NCBI GenBank assembly: GCA_046330455.1
Contig: JAXLSU010000010.1
Span: 85,748-149,747 of the forward strand
DNA from: CAVQXR01 sp046330455
Lineage (GTDB): Bacteria; Actinomycetota; Thermoleophilia; Gaiellales; Gaiellaceae
Reading direction: 5' to 3'
DNA length: 64,000 nucleotides
The translations under genes were made by a program, and so were the position numbers. Every line of letters begins with the position of its first letter. Within the stretch, counting starts at the first letter, position 1. Positions 23,292-31,783 of this stretch are shown in pieces. The notes below the pieces were generated by a model that saw only the letters and a program-made list of their open reading frames with translations, had not been told where the DNA came from and ran no database searches.

Positions 23292-24446
23292 ATGGCGACG
23301 GCAGTCCCGACCGACGTCCCGGAGCGCTACGGTCCCTACGGCGGGCGGTTCGTGCCGGAGACGCTGATTCCGGCCCTCGACGAGCTCGAGGCCGGCTGGC
23401 GGGCGGCGAAGGCCGATCCCGCCTTCTGGAGTGAGCTCGACGAGCTGCTGCGCACGTACGCGGGGCGACCGACGCCGTTGACGCTCGCGGAGCGCTACGC
23501 ACCCGGGCGGCGCGTCTACCTGAAGCGAGAGGATCTCCTCCACACCGGTGCGCACAAGCTGAACAACGCGCTCGGCCAGGCGCTGCTCGCGAAGCGGCTC
23601 GGAAAGCAGCGGGTCGTGGCCGAGACGGGCGCCGGCCAGCACGGCGTCGCGACCGCAACCGTCTGTGCCCGATTCGGGCTCTCCTGCGTCGTCTTCATGG
23701 GCGCCGAGGACGTTCGCCGCCAGCGGCCGAACGTCGAGCGAATGCACCTCCTCGGTGCCGAGGTGCGGGCCGTCGAGCTCGGGACGAGAACGCTCAAGGA
23801 AGCGATGAGCGAGGCGATCCGCGACTGGATCACGAACGTCGAGTCGACCTACTACCTGATCGGCTCCTGCGCGGGCCCGGCGCCCTACCCCGATCTCGTC
23901 CGCTCGCTCCAGGCGGTCATCGGCGACGAGGCGCGAACACAGATCCTCGCCGCGGAGGGCCGGCTCCCGGACGCCGTGCTCGCCTGCGTCGGCGGCGGCT
24001 CGAACGCGATCGGGATCTTCGCCGGCTTCCTCGCCGACCCCGAGGTACGGCTCGTCGGGGTCGAGGCGGCGGGAGCGGCCAGCCTCGGTACCGGTCGCAC
24101 GGCGATCCTCCACGGCTCGCGCTCGGCAGTCCTCGCAGACGAGTGGGGACAGATCACGGACGCGCACTCGATCTCCGCCGGGCTCGATTACCCGGGGGTG
24201 GGGCCCGAGCACGCCCACCTCCGCGACACCGGACGCGCGCGCTACGTGCCCTGCACCGACGAGGAGGCTCTCGCGGCCTTCCAGCGCCTCGCGCGCACCG
24301 AGGGCATCATCCCGGCGCTCGAGACCGCGCACGCGCTCGCGCGGGTGGACGACTGCGAGGGCGACCTCCTGCTCGTGAACCTCTCCGGCCGTGGCGACAA
24401 GGACCTCGCCGAGGCGCTCCGGGCCCTCGGAAAGGGCACGCCGTGA
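23292..24446 (+). CDS. trpB: Tryptophan synthase beta subunit
   Basis: This 384-residue PLP enzyme condenses indole with serine. YGPYGGRFVPETL opens the family fold, Lys89 in LHTGAHKLNNALGQ carries PLP, AETGAGQHGVATAT contains the catalytic Glu, and GGGSNAIGIF binds the PLP phosphate. The ATG has GGAAGG/GAGG-type SD just upstream and lies 8 nt after trpCF. Its stop overlaps trpA as GTGA, consistent with making the alpha/beta complex in equal amounts. Confidence 0.96.
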   Translation: MATAVPTDVPERYGPYGGRFVPETLIPALDELEAGWRAAKADPAFWSELDELLRTYAGRPTPLTLAERYAPGRRVYLKREDLLHTGAHKLNNALGQALLAKRLGKQRVVAETGAGQHGVATATVCARFGLSCVVFMGAEDVRRQRPNVERMHLLGAEVRAVELGTRTLKEAMSEAIRDWITNVESTYYLIGSCAGPAPYPDLVRSLQAVIGDEARTQILAAEGRLPDAVLACVGGGSNAIGIFAGFLADPEVRLVGVEAAGAASLGTGRTAILHGSRSAVLADEWGQITDAHSISAGLDYPGVGPEHAHLRDTGRARYVPCTDEEALAAFQRLARTEGIIPALETAHALARVDDCEGDLLLVNLSGRGDKDLAEALRALGKGTP

Positions 24447-25162
24447 GCGGCCGCAAGACGCTCGTCATCTACCTGATGTCAGGTGAGGAGACGCCGCAGC
24501 TCGCGGCCGCAGCCGTCGAGGGAGGCGCCGATGTCGTCGAGCTCGGATTCCCGTTCTCCGACCCGCTCGCCGACGGCCCGGTGATCCGCCAGGCGGGCGA
24601 GCGCGCCCTCGCGGCCGGAATGACGACGGGCGCGTGCCTTCGCTGCCTCGCCCGGACGCGGGAGCTCGTGGAGGTCCCGCTCGTGCCGATGACCTACGCG
24701 GCGCTGCTCGAGGCGTACGGCTGGGAGCGCTTCGACAGCGATGCCCGGGCAGCAGGGGCGACGGGCATGATCGTCGCCGACCTCCCGGTCGACGAGCTGT
24801 CGCAGCTCAGGCGCATCCAGCTCGTGGCGCCGACCTCGACGGACGAGCGGATCCGGCTCGCCGGCGAGGCGACCGACGGGTGGCTGTACCTCGTGACGCT
24901 CACCGGGACGACCGGCGCCCGCTCGTCGCTCTCCTCCCAGCTGCCGGAGCTCGTCCGGCGAGCGCGGGCTCTCACCTCCGTGCCGCTCTACGCCGGCTTC
25001 GGGATCTCGAGCCCCGAGCAGGCGGCGAACGCGGCGGCACTCGCCGACGGCATCGTCGTCGGCAGCCGTGCCGTCGAGGTCGCCCACGAGGCCGGTCCCG
25101 ACGGTCTCCGGGAGCTCGTCCGCTCGCTCCGCGCCGCGATCGACGCCGCTCCCGTCGCGTAG
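24443..25162 (+). CDS. trpA: Tryptophan synthase alpha subunit (short N-terminus)
   Basis: This 239-residue (beta/alpha)8 enzyme cleaves indole-3-glycerol phosphate. Catalytic Glu33 and Asp44 are in VVELGFPFSDPLADGP; LVAPTSTDERI and YAGFGISSPEQ complete the phosphate site. The frame is open upstream, but GTG at 24443 overlaps the trpB stop as GTGA. The family usually has about 15-20 further N-terminal residues (helix 0); here the protein begins almost at the first strand and the usual TAGDP segment reads MSGEET. Otherwise complete. Confidence 0.93.
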   Translation: MSGRKTLVIYLMSGEETPQLAAAAVEGGADVVELGFPFSDPLADGPVIRQAGERALAAGMTTGACLRCLARTRELVEVPLVPMTYAALLEAYGWERFDSDARAAGATGMIVADLPVDELSQLRRIQLVAPTSTDERIRLAGEATDGWLYLVTLTGTTGARSSLSSQLPELVRRARALTSVPLYAGFGISSPEQAANAAALADGIVVGSRAVEVAHEAGPDGLRELVRSLRAAIDAAPVA

Positions 25163-25205
25163 CGCGACGCCTCGTCCCCGCGACGGGAGACGGCTACCCG
25201 GCGCG

Positions 25206-25901
25206 TCAGGGCCTGCCGGGTGGGCGGAGGACTGCGAACTGGTCGGTCACCTCGAGCCGGGAGGTCCTGAACCTGAACAGCTCGGCCGGGCGGCCGCCGA
25301 CCGGGCCGGAGCCGCGCCGCCGCCCGGTCGCCTCGAGCATCTCCCGTCGCACGAGGACGCGCTGGAGGTTCGTCGCCGACACCTCGTGCCCGAGCGCGGC
25401 AACGTACAGGTCGCGAAGCTCCGAGATCGTGAACTCGGCGGGAGCGAGCGCGAAGCCGATGTTCGTGTAGGAGAGCTTCGCGCGCAGGCGGTCGCGACCG
25501 GCGAGAACGATGGCCTCGTGGTCGAAGGCGAGCGGCGGGAGCGCGTCCACGCGGTGCCACGCCGTGTCGGTCGGCAGCGCCGGGTCGGCGTCCCGGGGCA
25601 CGAGCCCGAGGTAGGCCGTCGCGAGCTGCCACTCGCCCGGTGACCGATCCGGGTCGCTGAGCGTCTCGAGCTGCTCGAGATGCGACAGCTCGCGAACGTC
25701 GACCTTGACCGCGAGGTGGCGGCGGGTCGAGCCCTCGAGGGTCTCCCGCTCCCCGAGGTAGCCGCCCGGCAACGACCACCGCCCTGCGAAGGGCTCGCGC
25801 GCCCGCTGCCAGAGCAGAGCCTGGAGCCCGCCGGCACGAACCTGGAGCACGACGGCGAGCGCCATGTGGGTGGGAACGGGACGTTCGATGTTTTCGATCA
25901 C
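25206..25901 (-). CDS. nrtR: NrtR-type Nudix-related transcriptional regulator
   Basis: This 231-residue protein has an N-terminal Nudix domain (FAGRWSLPGGYLGERETLE) and a C-terminal winged helix (ISELRDLYVAALGHEVSATNLQRVL, given as a region). The Nudix box is degenerate: the REUxEE block reads RRHLAVKV, so hydrolysis is unlikely, as expected for NrtR, which senses ADP-ribose or related NAD metabolites (family knowledge). It diverges from nadBCA, which strongly supports the role. GTG at 25901 is the start in frame; ATG at 25865 is an alternative. Confidence 0.85.
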   Translation of the reverse strand: MIENIERPVPTHMALAVVLQVRAGGLQALLWQRAREPFAGRWSLPGGYLGERETLEGSTRRHLAVKVDVRELSHLEQLETLSDPDRSPGEWQLATAYLGLVPRDADPALPTDTAWHRVDALPPLAFDHEAIVLAGRDRLRAKLSYTNIGFALAPAEFTISELRDLYVAALGHEVSATNLQRVLVRREMLEATGRRRGSGPVGGRPAELFRFRTSRLEVTDQFAVLRPPGRP

Positions 25902-25932
25902 GGGTCTGGAACTGTGCTAGGCTTTACGCCAG

Positions 25933-25955
25933 GTTTTCGATTCATGATCGTAAAC
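25933..25955. promoter_or_regulatory. Candidate NrtR operator
   Basis: GTTTTCGAT (25933-25941) and ATCGTAAAC (25947-25955) are inverted repeats matching at 8 of 9 positions around a 5-nt spacer. The right arm contains TAAACT (25951-25956), a plausible -10 for nadB, so binding there would block transcription. A further GTTTTCGAT lies at 25890-25898, inside the nrtR start, giving a possible second half-site. Confidence 0.65.
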
Positions 25956-25965
25956 TAGCACCGCG

Positions 25966-27372
25966 ATGCCGCAGACGCAATCCCAGCAGCCCACCTACGA
26001 CCTCGTCGTCGTGGGCGGCGGCATCGCCGGGCTGTTCGCGGCGCTCTGCGCAGCCCCCGAGGCCTCGGTTGCAGTCCTCACGAAGACGCCGGAGCTGTCG
26101 GCGGCCTCGAGCTGGCTCGCACAGGGTGGGATCGCGGCGGCACTCGCCGACGACGACTCGCCGACGCTGCATGCGCAGGACACGTTGCGCGCCGGGCGCG
26201 GGCTATGCCGGGAGAGCGCCGTCTCCGTGCTCACGACCGAGGCGCCGGCCCGGGTGGTCGACCTCGTCGACCTCGGCGTGTCGTTCGACGAGGGCCTCGG
26301 GCTCGAGGGCGGCCACTCGCGGCGCCGGATCGTCCATGCCGGCGGAGCCGCGACCGGGGAGGTCGTCGCGCGCACGCTTGCGGAACGGGCGCGGTCACAC
26401 CCGCGGATCGAGCTGATCCCCGACGCCGGCGTCCGGGCGCTCTGGACGTCCGGCAACCGCTGCGCCGGAGCTCTCACCGAGCGCGGGCCCGTGGCCGGGC
26501 GGGCGACGCTGCTCGCGACGGGCGGCATGGCGGCGCTCTGGGCTCGCACGACGAACCCGGACGGCGCGACCGGTGACGGCGTCCTCCTCGCGCACCGCGC
26601 CGGAGCGGCCGTCGCCGACGTCGAGTTCACCCAGTTCCACCCGACCGTACTCGCAGACCACGGGCTCCTCCTGAGCGAGGCGCTGCGCGGCGAGGGAGCG
26701 ACGCTCCTCGACGCAGGCGGCGCCCGCTTCGTCGACGAGCTGGCTCCGCGCGACGTCGTCGCCCGCGCGATCGACCGGCAGGGCACCGCGCTCCTCGACC
26801 TCCGTGCGGTCGACCGGTCTCGCTACGTGAGGCTGATGGAGCGAATCGCCGCCGAGGGGTACGACCCGGCAACCGAGCCGATTCCCGTCGCGCCGGCCGC
26901 CCACTACACGATGGGCGGCATCGTCACCGACCTCGACGGGCGTACGGAGGTCGCCGGGCTCTACGCCGCCGGAGAGTGCGCCTGCACCGGCGTGCACGGA
27001 GCCAACCGGCTCGCCTCGAACTCGCTCCTCGAGTGTCTCGTCTTCGGTCGCCGCGCCGCGCTCGCCGCCCTCGGAGAGCCCGGGCTGCCGCAGCTCGCCG
27101 CACCCCCCTCTCCGCCCCCGCTGCCAGCCGTCACGCCGGAGCTGCGGCGTGAGCTCTGGGAGCGTGCCGGCCTCGTGCGTGACGCCGAGGGGCTCGCAGC
27201 GGTCGCCGCGCTCCCCCACCCCCTCGCCCGGCTGATCGGCTCCGGCGCCCTCGCACGGGAGGAGAGCCGCGGCGGGCACTTCCGCTCCGACTTCCCGGAC
27301 GAGCACGATCGCTTCGCCCGCCACATCGTCCACCGGGCGGGGCAGGAGCCGACGCTCGAGGCCTGGCAATGA
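25966..27372 (+). CDS. nadB: L-aspartate oxidase
   Basis: This 468-residue flavoenzyme oxidises aspartate to iminoaspartate, the first step of de novo NAD synthesis. DLVVVGGGIAGLFAAL binds FAD, SSWLAQGGIAAAL and EFTQFHPTVL are succinate-dehydrogenase-family blocks, and AHYTMGGI plus HGANRLASNSLLECLVFG close the active site. It is shorter than E. coli NadB (540) through a reduced C-terminal helical domain. TAAACT ends 9 nt before the ATG and no SD is seen, so the transcript is probably leaderless. ATGA overlap with nadC. Confidence 0.95.
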   Translation: MPQTQSQQPTYDLVVVGGGIAGLFAALCAAPEASVAVLTKTPELSAASSWLAQGGIAAALADDDSPTLHAQDTLRAGRGLCRESAVSVLTTEAPARVVDLVDLGVSFDEGLGLEGGHSRRRIVHAGGAATGEVVARTLAERARSHPRIELIPDAGVRALWTSGNRCAGALTERGPVAGRATLLATGGMAALWARTTNPDGATGDGVLLAHRAGAAVADVEFTQFHPTVLADHGLLLSEALRGEGATLLDAGGARFVDELAPRDVVARAIDRQGTALLDLRAVDRSRYVRLMERIAAEGYDPATEPIPVAPAAHYTMGGIVTDLDGRTEVAGLYAAGECACTGVHGANRLASNSLLECLVFGRRAALAALGEPGLPQLAAPPSPPPLPAVTPELRRELWERAGLVRDAEGLAAVAALPHPLARLIGSGALAREESRGGHFRSDFPDEHDRFARHIVHRAGQEPTLEAWQ

Positions 27373-28220
27373 GCCCGCAGACCTCCTCGAGGCTCGACGA
27401 GATCGTGGCCCGGGCGCTGGCCGAGGACATCGGGCCCGGCGACCTGACGAGCGAGGGCCTGTTCTCACCGGACGAGCGTTGCACGGCCGATCTGGTCGTC
27501 AAGCAGCCCGGCGTGGTCTGCGGCCTCCGCGCGGCCGAGGCCGTGTTCCGCGCGCTCGATCACGAGGTCGAGGTCGAGGTCCTACTCGACGACGGGACGC
27601 AGGTGACGAGCCCGCCGGCCGTGCTCGCACGGGTCAGCGGGCCCTCACGTGCCGTGCTCGGCGCCGAGCGGACGGCGCTGAACCTGCTCGGTCGCCTCTC
27701 GGGAATCGCGACGCTGACGCGGCGCTACGTCGATGCCGTCGAGGGCACCGGCGCGGTCGTCCTCGACACGCGCAAGACCACGCCGGGCATCCGCGAGCTC
27801 GAGAAGGACGCCGTCCGCTGCGGCGGGGGGACGAACCACCGGCTCGGCCTGTTCGACGCGATCCTCGTCAAGGACAACCACCTGCGCCTCGCCGGTGGGA
27901 TCACCTCGGCCGTCGACCGGCTCCGGGCAGCCGCTCCCCGGAGGCCGATCGAGGTCGAGGTCGAGACGCTCGACCAGCTCGACGAGGCGCTCGAAGCGGG
28001 CGCCGACCGCATCCTGCTCGACAACATGCCTCCCGCCGTGATGCGCGAGGCCGTCCGCCACCGGGACGCGCGGAACGCGCAGGTACCCCTGGAGGCGTCC
28101 GGCGGGATTACCCTCGACACCGTCCGGGCGGTCGCCGCGACCGGGGTCGACTTCGTCTCGGTCGGTGCGCTCACGCACTCGGCACGCTCACTCGACGTCT
28201 CCATGGAGGTGCGCTCATGA
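27369..28220 (+). CDS. nadC: Nicotinate-nucleotide pyrophosphorylase (quinolinate phosphoribosyltransferase)
   Basis: This 283-residue enzyme converts quinolinate and PRPP to nicotinate mononucleotide. ALAEDIGPGDLTSEG opens the family, LDTRKTTPGIRELEKDAVRCGGGTNHR (positions about 131-157) holds the substrate-binding Arg/Lys cluster, KDNHLRLAGGI follows, and VEVETLDQLDEAL with ASGGITLDTV forms the phosphate site. It overlaps nadB and nadA by ATGA at both ends, so the three enzymes are made together. Confidence 0.96.
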   Translation: MSPQTSSRLDEIVARALAEDIGPGDLTSEGLFSPDERCTADLVVKQPGVVCGLRAAEAVFRALDHEVEVEVLLDDGTQVTSPPAVLARVSGPSRAVLGAERTALNLLGRLSGIATLTRRYVDAVEGTGAVVLDTRKTTPGIRELEKDAVRCGGGTNHRLGLFDAILVKDNHLRLAGGITSAVDRLRAAAPRRPIEVEVETLDQLDEALEAGADRILLDNMPPAVMREAVRHRDARNAQVPLEASGGITLDTVRAVAATGVDFVSVGALTHSARSLDVSMEVRS

Positions 28221-29194
28221 CCACGCTCGCCGCCCCCGTCGGGGCAGCTCCGGGATCCGGCCGGGCCGGCTCCGTCGCCGATCTCCAGGGGGAGGTCCGC
28301 GAGCTCGCGAAGGTACGCGAGGCGGTGATCCTCGCCCACAACTACCAGGTTCCCGAGGTTCAGGACGTTGCCGACTACGTGGGCGACTCGCTCGGCCTCG
28401 CCCGCGAAGGCGCGAGGACCGACGCTCCGGTGATCGCGTTCTGCGGCGTCCACTTCATGGCCGAGACTGCCGCGATCCTCTCGCCGGAGAAGACCGTGTT
28501 GATCCCGGATCTCGACGCCGGCTGCTCGCTCGCGGCCTCGATCACGGGCGCCCAGCTTCGCGCCTGGAAGGCCGAGCATCCGGGCGCGGTGGTCGTCTCG
28601 TACGTGAACACGACCGCCGACGTGAAGGCCGAGACCGACTACTGCTGTACGTCCGGGAACGCCCGGCAGATCGTCGAGTCGATCCCCGAGGATCGCGAGA
28701 TCCTGTTCCTTCCCGACATGTATCTCGGTCTCTGGGTGGAGCGCGTCACTCACCGCAAGCTGACGATCTGGATGGGTGAGTGCCACGTCCACGCGGGCAT
28801 CCGCCCACAGGACATCGTGCGCTGGCAGGAGGAGTCACCCGACGCGGAGCTCCTCGTCCATCCCGAGTGCGGCTGCGCCAGCCAGTGCATGGCGTTCGGC
28901 AACGACCGGACACACATCCTCTCGACCGAGGGGATGATCCGCTTCGCACAGGCTTCGCCGAAGCAGCGCTTCCTCGTCGCGACCGAGACGGGGATCCTCC
29001 ACCGCCTGCACAAGGAGGCGCCCGAGAAGAGCTTCGAGGCCGTCTCGGAGCAGGCGATCTGCAGGTACATGAAGCTGATCACCCTCGAGAAGCTGCGCGA
29101 CTCGCTCGCCGAGCTGAAGCACGAGGTGCGGGTGCCCGAGGACATCGCCGCGAAGGCACGCGTGGCGCTCGACCGGATGGTCGCTTGCGGCTGA
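28217..29194 (+). CDS. nadA: Quinolinate synthase
   Basis: This 325-residue iron-sulfur enzyme condenses iminoaspartate with dihydroxyacetone phosphate. Motifs: LAHNYQVPEVQDVADYVGDS, FCGVHFMAET, VSYVNTTADVKAE and CTSGNA. Cluster-ligand candidates are the Cys residues in FCGVHF, YCCTSGN and HPECGCASQCM. The frame continues upstream across nadC, but ATG at 28217 overlaps nadC as ATGA and fits the family. A structured repeat overlaps its stop codon and probably terminates the operon. Confidence 0.95.
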   Translation: MTTLAAPVGAAPGSGRAGSVADLQGEVRELAKVREAVILAHNYQVPEVQDVADYVGDSLGLAREGARTDAPVIAFCGVHFMAETAAILSPEKTVLIPDLDAGCSLAASITGAQLRAWKAEHPGAVVVSYVNTTADVKAETDYCCTSGNARQIVESIPEDREILFLPDMYLGLWVERVTHRKLTIWMGECHVHAGIRPQDIVRWQEESPDAELLVHPECGCASQCMAFGNDRTHILSTEGMIRFAQASPKQRFLVATETGILHRLHKEAPEKSFEAVSEQAICRYMKLITLEKLRDSLAELKHEVRVPEDIAAKARVALDRMVACG

Positions 29195-29258
29195 GCGGAC
29201 GGCTCGGCCGGCCGCGACCCGCGACCGCGGGGCCGCAAGGCCCCGCACGGTCTTTGGG
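29190..29258 (+). repeat. Gene-end structured repeat, copy A (probable terminator)
   Basis: This copy overlaps the nadA TGA. Its first 43 nt match the minus-strand copy at 31053 at 41 positions. It contains CCCGCG-AC-CGCGGG and then GGGGCC-GCAA-GGCCCC, a stem with a GNRA loop, followed by ACGGTCTTT. The position right after a stop and the hairpin with a short T-run suggest transcription termination. About 150 nt of further GC-rich, hairpin-rich sequence follows without a gene. Confidence 0.65.
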
Positions 29259-29400
29259 CTGACCCGCAAGGCGCCCGAGGCGCCGCGCAGCGGACGCGTC
29301 CGCAGGGCGCCAGGACGCGAAGCGTGGCGCGCAGCGGACGGCGAAGCCGGACGCGACCCCCGCACCGCGGGCGGCGCCTGGACACAACGACGGAACGCCC

Positions 29401-29406
29401 TACGAT
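29401..29406 (+). promoter_or_regulatory. -10 element ahead of the coupled mini-ORF
   Basis: TACGAT ends 6 nt before GTG at 29413, predicting a transcript starting on that GTG. Confidence 0.45.
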
Positions 29407-29412
29407 CAGATC

Positions 29413-29439
29413 GTGAGCATCGTCTCGACCCTGCAGTGA
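29413..29439 (+). CDS. Possible 8-codon leaderless upstream ORF
   Basis: GTG at 29413 begins MSIVSTLQ and stops at TGA 29437-29439, which overlaps the GTG start of the glycosyltransferase (29436-29438) as GTGA. With a -10 placed 6 nt upstream, ribosomes would load on this mini-ORF and be handed to the main gene. Small and unproven; it could instead be chance. Confidence 0.35.
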   Translation: MSIVSTLQ

Positions 29440-30935
29440 GCCGGCAGGCCGGCAACCTCACGGGAACGGCGCCGCTTGCCACCGCGGCCGTCTCGACACG
29501 GCTCGCCCCCTTCGCCCTTCCGGCGATTCTCGCCCTCGCTACAGCTCTTCGGTTCGCGAACCTCGGCGAGAACAGCCTCTGGTCGGACGAGGCCTACTCG
29601 GTGATCATGGCCCAGCGCGACCCGGTGGAGATCGTCCACAAGTCGGCGGCGGTCGACAGCCATCCCCCGCTCTACTACCTGCTCCTGTCGGCCTGGATCG
29701 CGATCTTCGGCGATTCCGAGTATGCCGTCCGCAGCCTCTCGGCCGTCATCGGCGTCCTCGTCGTGGCCGTCGTCTATCTCCTCGGCAGGCGAATCGCGGG
29801 CCGGCGTGTCGGCCTCGTCGCATCGCTGGTCGCTGCAATCTCACCGTTCTACCTGCTGTACTCGCAGGAGGCGCGCATGTACATCCTCGCCGCCCTGCTC
29901 GCCGGCCTGTCGTTCCTCGCATTCCTGCACCTGCTCGAGCTGCGGAGCCGGCGCAACGCCGTTCTCTACGTCCTGGCCACGGTGCTGCTGCTCTACACGC
30001 ACGTCTACGGTCTGTTCGTCCTGCTCGCACAGCTGATCGTGCTGCTCCTCCGCACGAGGGAGCTACCCCGGTCGGCCCGTGCCGGCGAGCTCCGAAGCTG
30101 GACCGGCATCGCGGCTGCGATCGGTGTCCTCTACCTGCCCTGGCTCGTCGTCATCGGCAAGCAGACCCGAGACGAGGTACGCGGGACGGTGAACACGAAC
30201 ATCACGTGGCTCGACACGCCGTCGCCGGACTGGCTGGGGACAACGCTCGTCCAGTACGCGGGATCCGAAGCGGCGCTCGTGGTCATCGGGCTCGTCTGCG
30301 CAGGGGCGATCGTCGTCGCGTGGCGCGCGGCCCGTCCCGGCGTCGGCCCCAGCGTAGTCGCGGAAGCCTTCGGCGGCCGGTCCGCGCCCATGCTTGCGAC
30401 CTGGCTCGCCACGCCCATCGTCGTCCCGTTCCTGATCTCCGTCGCATTCCTCCCGATCTACTTCCCGAAGTACACGATCCCCGCGTCGGTTGCCTTCTAC
30501 CTCCTGCTCGCAACCGCGATCGGGCGGCTGGGAAGGGGCCTCGCAGGTGCGATCGCGCTCGCCGCGGTCGTCGCGGTCATGCTCGAGGGTGCCGTCGCCT
30601 ACCACAGGACGTACACGACCGCTCCCTGGCGCGACTCGATGGCCTTCCTCGCGGGGGAAGCGAAAGAGGGGGACATCGTGCTCCTCGACAAGGACTTCAG
30701 CCGGACGAACTCGTTCGCCTACTACTGGCACAGGGAGGACGTCGTCGCGAAGGAGGAAGAGGAGGACCTCGTCCCTCTGCCGAAACGCGTCTGGGTCGTC
30801 GTCTCGCTGGATCCGGACGATCCCGGAGCCGTTCCACGGCGCCTCGGCCGGCTCGGCTTCGAGCAGACGCTGACGCGCCACTGGGACGGCGACGTGAGCG
30901 ACGTCGACATCCTCCTCTTCGAACGCGCCACCTGA
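29436..30935 (+). CDS. GT39/ArnT-like membrane glycosyltransferase
   Basis: This 499-residue integral membrane protein is of the PMT/ArnT (GT-C) type. The first periplasmic loop carries the catalytic-type acidic pair in NSLWSDEAYSV, and DSHPPLYYLLL plus LYSQEARMYIL are typical following segments. About ten hydrophobic helices lie between residues 25 and 395, with a soluble C-terminal domain of about 100 residues. Such enzymes use polyprenyl-phosphate sugars to modify proteins or lipids outside the membrane. The GTG start has no SD and overlaps an upstream mini-ORF stop. It is flanked by two inverted copies of the gene-end repeat. Confidence 0.88.
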   Translation: MSRQAGNLTGTAPLATAAVSTRLAPFALPAILALATALRFANLGENSLWSDEAYSVIMAQRDPVEIVHKSAAVDSHPPLYYLLLSAWIAIFGDSEYAVRSLSAVIGVLVVAVVYLLGRRIAGRRVGLVASLVAAISPFYLLYSQEARMYILAALLAGLSFLAFLHLLELRSRRNAVLYVLATVLLLYTHVYGLFVLLAQLIVLLLRTRELPRSARAGELRSWTGIAAAIGVLYLPWLVVIGKQTRDEVRGTVNTNITWLDTPSPDWLGTTLVQYAGSEAALVVIGLVCAGAIVVAWRAARPGVGPSVVAEAFGGRSAPMLATWLATPIVVPFLISVAFLPIYFPKYTIPASVAFYLLLATAIGRLGRGLAGAIALAAVVAVMLEGAVAYHRTYTTAPWRDSMAFLAGEAKEGDIVLLDKDFSRTNSFAYYWHREDVVAKEEEEDLVPLPKRVWVVVSLDPDDPGAVPRRLGRLGFEQTLTRHWDGDVSDVDILLFERAT

Positions 30936-30980
30936 CGGTCTACGGTCGCGGGTCCACCGGCCCCGCGACCCGCGAGTCGC

Positions 30981-31053
30981 GGCCGGAAGACCGTACGGGG
31001 GCCTCCCTGCCCCCGCGATCGCGGGTCGCGGCCGGCCGAGCCGGCCGCTCAGC
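30981..31053 (-). repeat. Gene-end structured repeat, copy B (probable terminator)
   Basis: Read on the minus strand this begins 19 nt after the stop of the RTX-like gene and matches copy A (29190). The palindrome CCCGCGATCGCGGG and the stem GGGGGC-AGGGAG-GCCCCC keep pairing despite base differences from copy A, followed by GTACGGTCTT. Both copies lie just past a stop codon in the same orientation as the gene they follow. Confidence 0.65.
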
Positions 31054-31071
31054 CGCCAGGCCGTCAGCCGC

Positions 31072-31593
31072 CTAGACCGACTCGTCGTCGCCGCTCGTCA
31101 CGACATTCACGACCTCGCAGCCGACTGCCCTGTCCTCGGCCCGGATCGCCGCCGTGTCGTAGCCGGGCCCGCAGTTCACGTAGTCGACGAGGTGATCGGC
31201 GGCGCGGGCAAACAGCACGTCGTCGCCGTCGTTGCCGTAGATCGCATCGCGCCCCTGGCCGGCGCCGATGCGGTCGTTGCCGCCGTCGCCCGCGATCGTG
31301 TCGTTGCCCGGGTTCCCGTGCAGCCGGTCGTCCCCTGCACCGCCCGCGATCCGGTCGGCTCCGTCGTCTCCCCACACGCGGTCTGCGTCATCGCCCGCCC
31401 GGATCAGGTCGTGGCCGCCCCGACCCTGGATCGAGTCCTCGCCGCCCTTGCCGTAGATCTGGTCGGCGGCGGCTGTGCCGCCGAGCACGTCGGGCCCGCT
31501 CGTGCCGACGATCGTCGCCGCCGCGGCGGTCGCCACGATCGTGAGCGCGGTGGCGCCGATCGCGCCGATCGCAAGTGCCTTCTTCGAGACCAT
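31072..31593 (-). CDS. Secreted RTX-like calcium-binding repeat protein
   Basis: This 173-residue protein has a signal-like hydrophobic start (LAIGAIGATALTIVATAAAA) and then glycine/aspartate nonapeptide-like repeats (GGTAAADQIYGKGGEDSI, GGAGDDRLHGNPGNDTI, GQGRDAIYGNDGDDVL), which form calcium-binding beta-rolls in RTX proteins. It ends in a Cys pair (VNCGPGYD, VGCEVVN) likely to form a disulfide. ATG at 31593 has GGGGG about 8 nt upstream and is preferred to GTG at 31596. Bacterial homologs are small extracellular proteins of unknown function. Confidence 0.83.
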   Translation of the reverse strand: MVSKKALAIGAIGATALTIVATAAAATIVGTSGPDVLGGTAAADQIYGKGGEDSIQGRGGHDLIRAGDDADRVWGDDGADRIAGGAGDDRLHGNPGNDTIAGDGGNDRIGAGQGRDAIYGNDGDDVLFARAADHLVDYVNCGPGYDTAAIRAEDRAVGCEVVNVVTSGDDESV

Positions 31594-31783
31594 CACCCAG
31601 ACCCCCGTTCACGTCGCTTGCTGCTGTCGAGAACACCAAACCAGCCGTGCGTGAGAGCTCCGTGCGGGATGTGTGAGGCGGCCGTTCGCCTTTGTTAGCC
31701 GGCGGTTAGCGCGCTCCGGCGGACGAGAGGTTAGAGTCGAGACGGAGGCGCCGGGGAGCGCCCAACCGACAAGGGGGGCTGCA

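Noticed and set aside
21991..23658. Minus-strand 555-codon frame
   Set aside because: Antisense to trpD, trpCF and trpB; long only because GC-rich third positions suppress stops.
26395..27468. Minus-strand 357-codon frame
   Set aside because: Antisense to nadB, no conserved motif.
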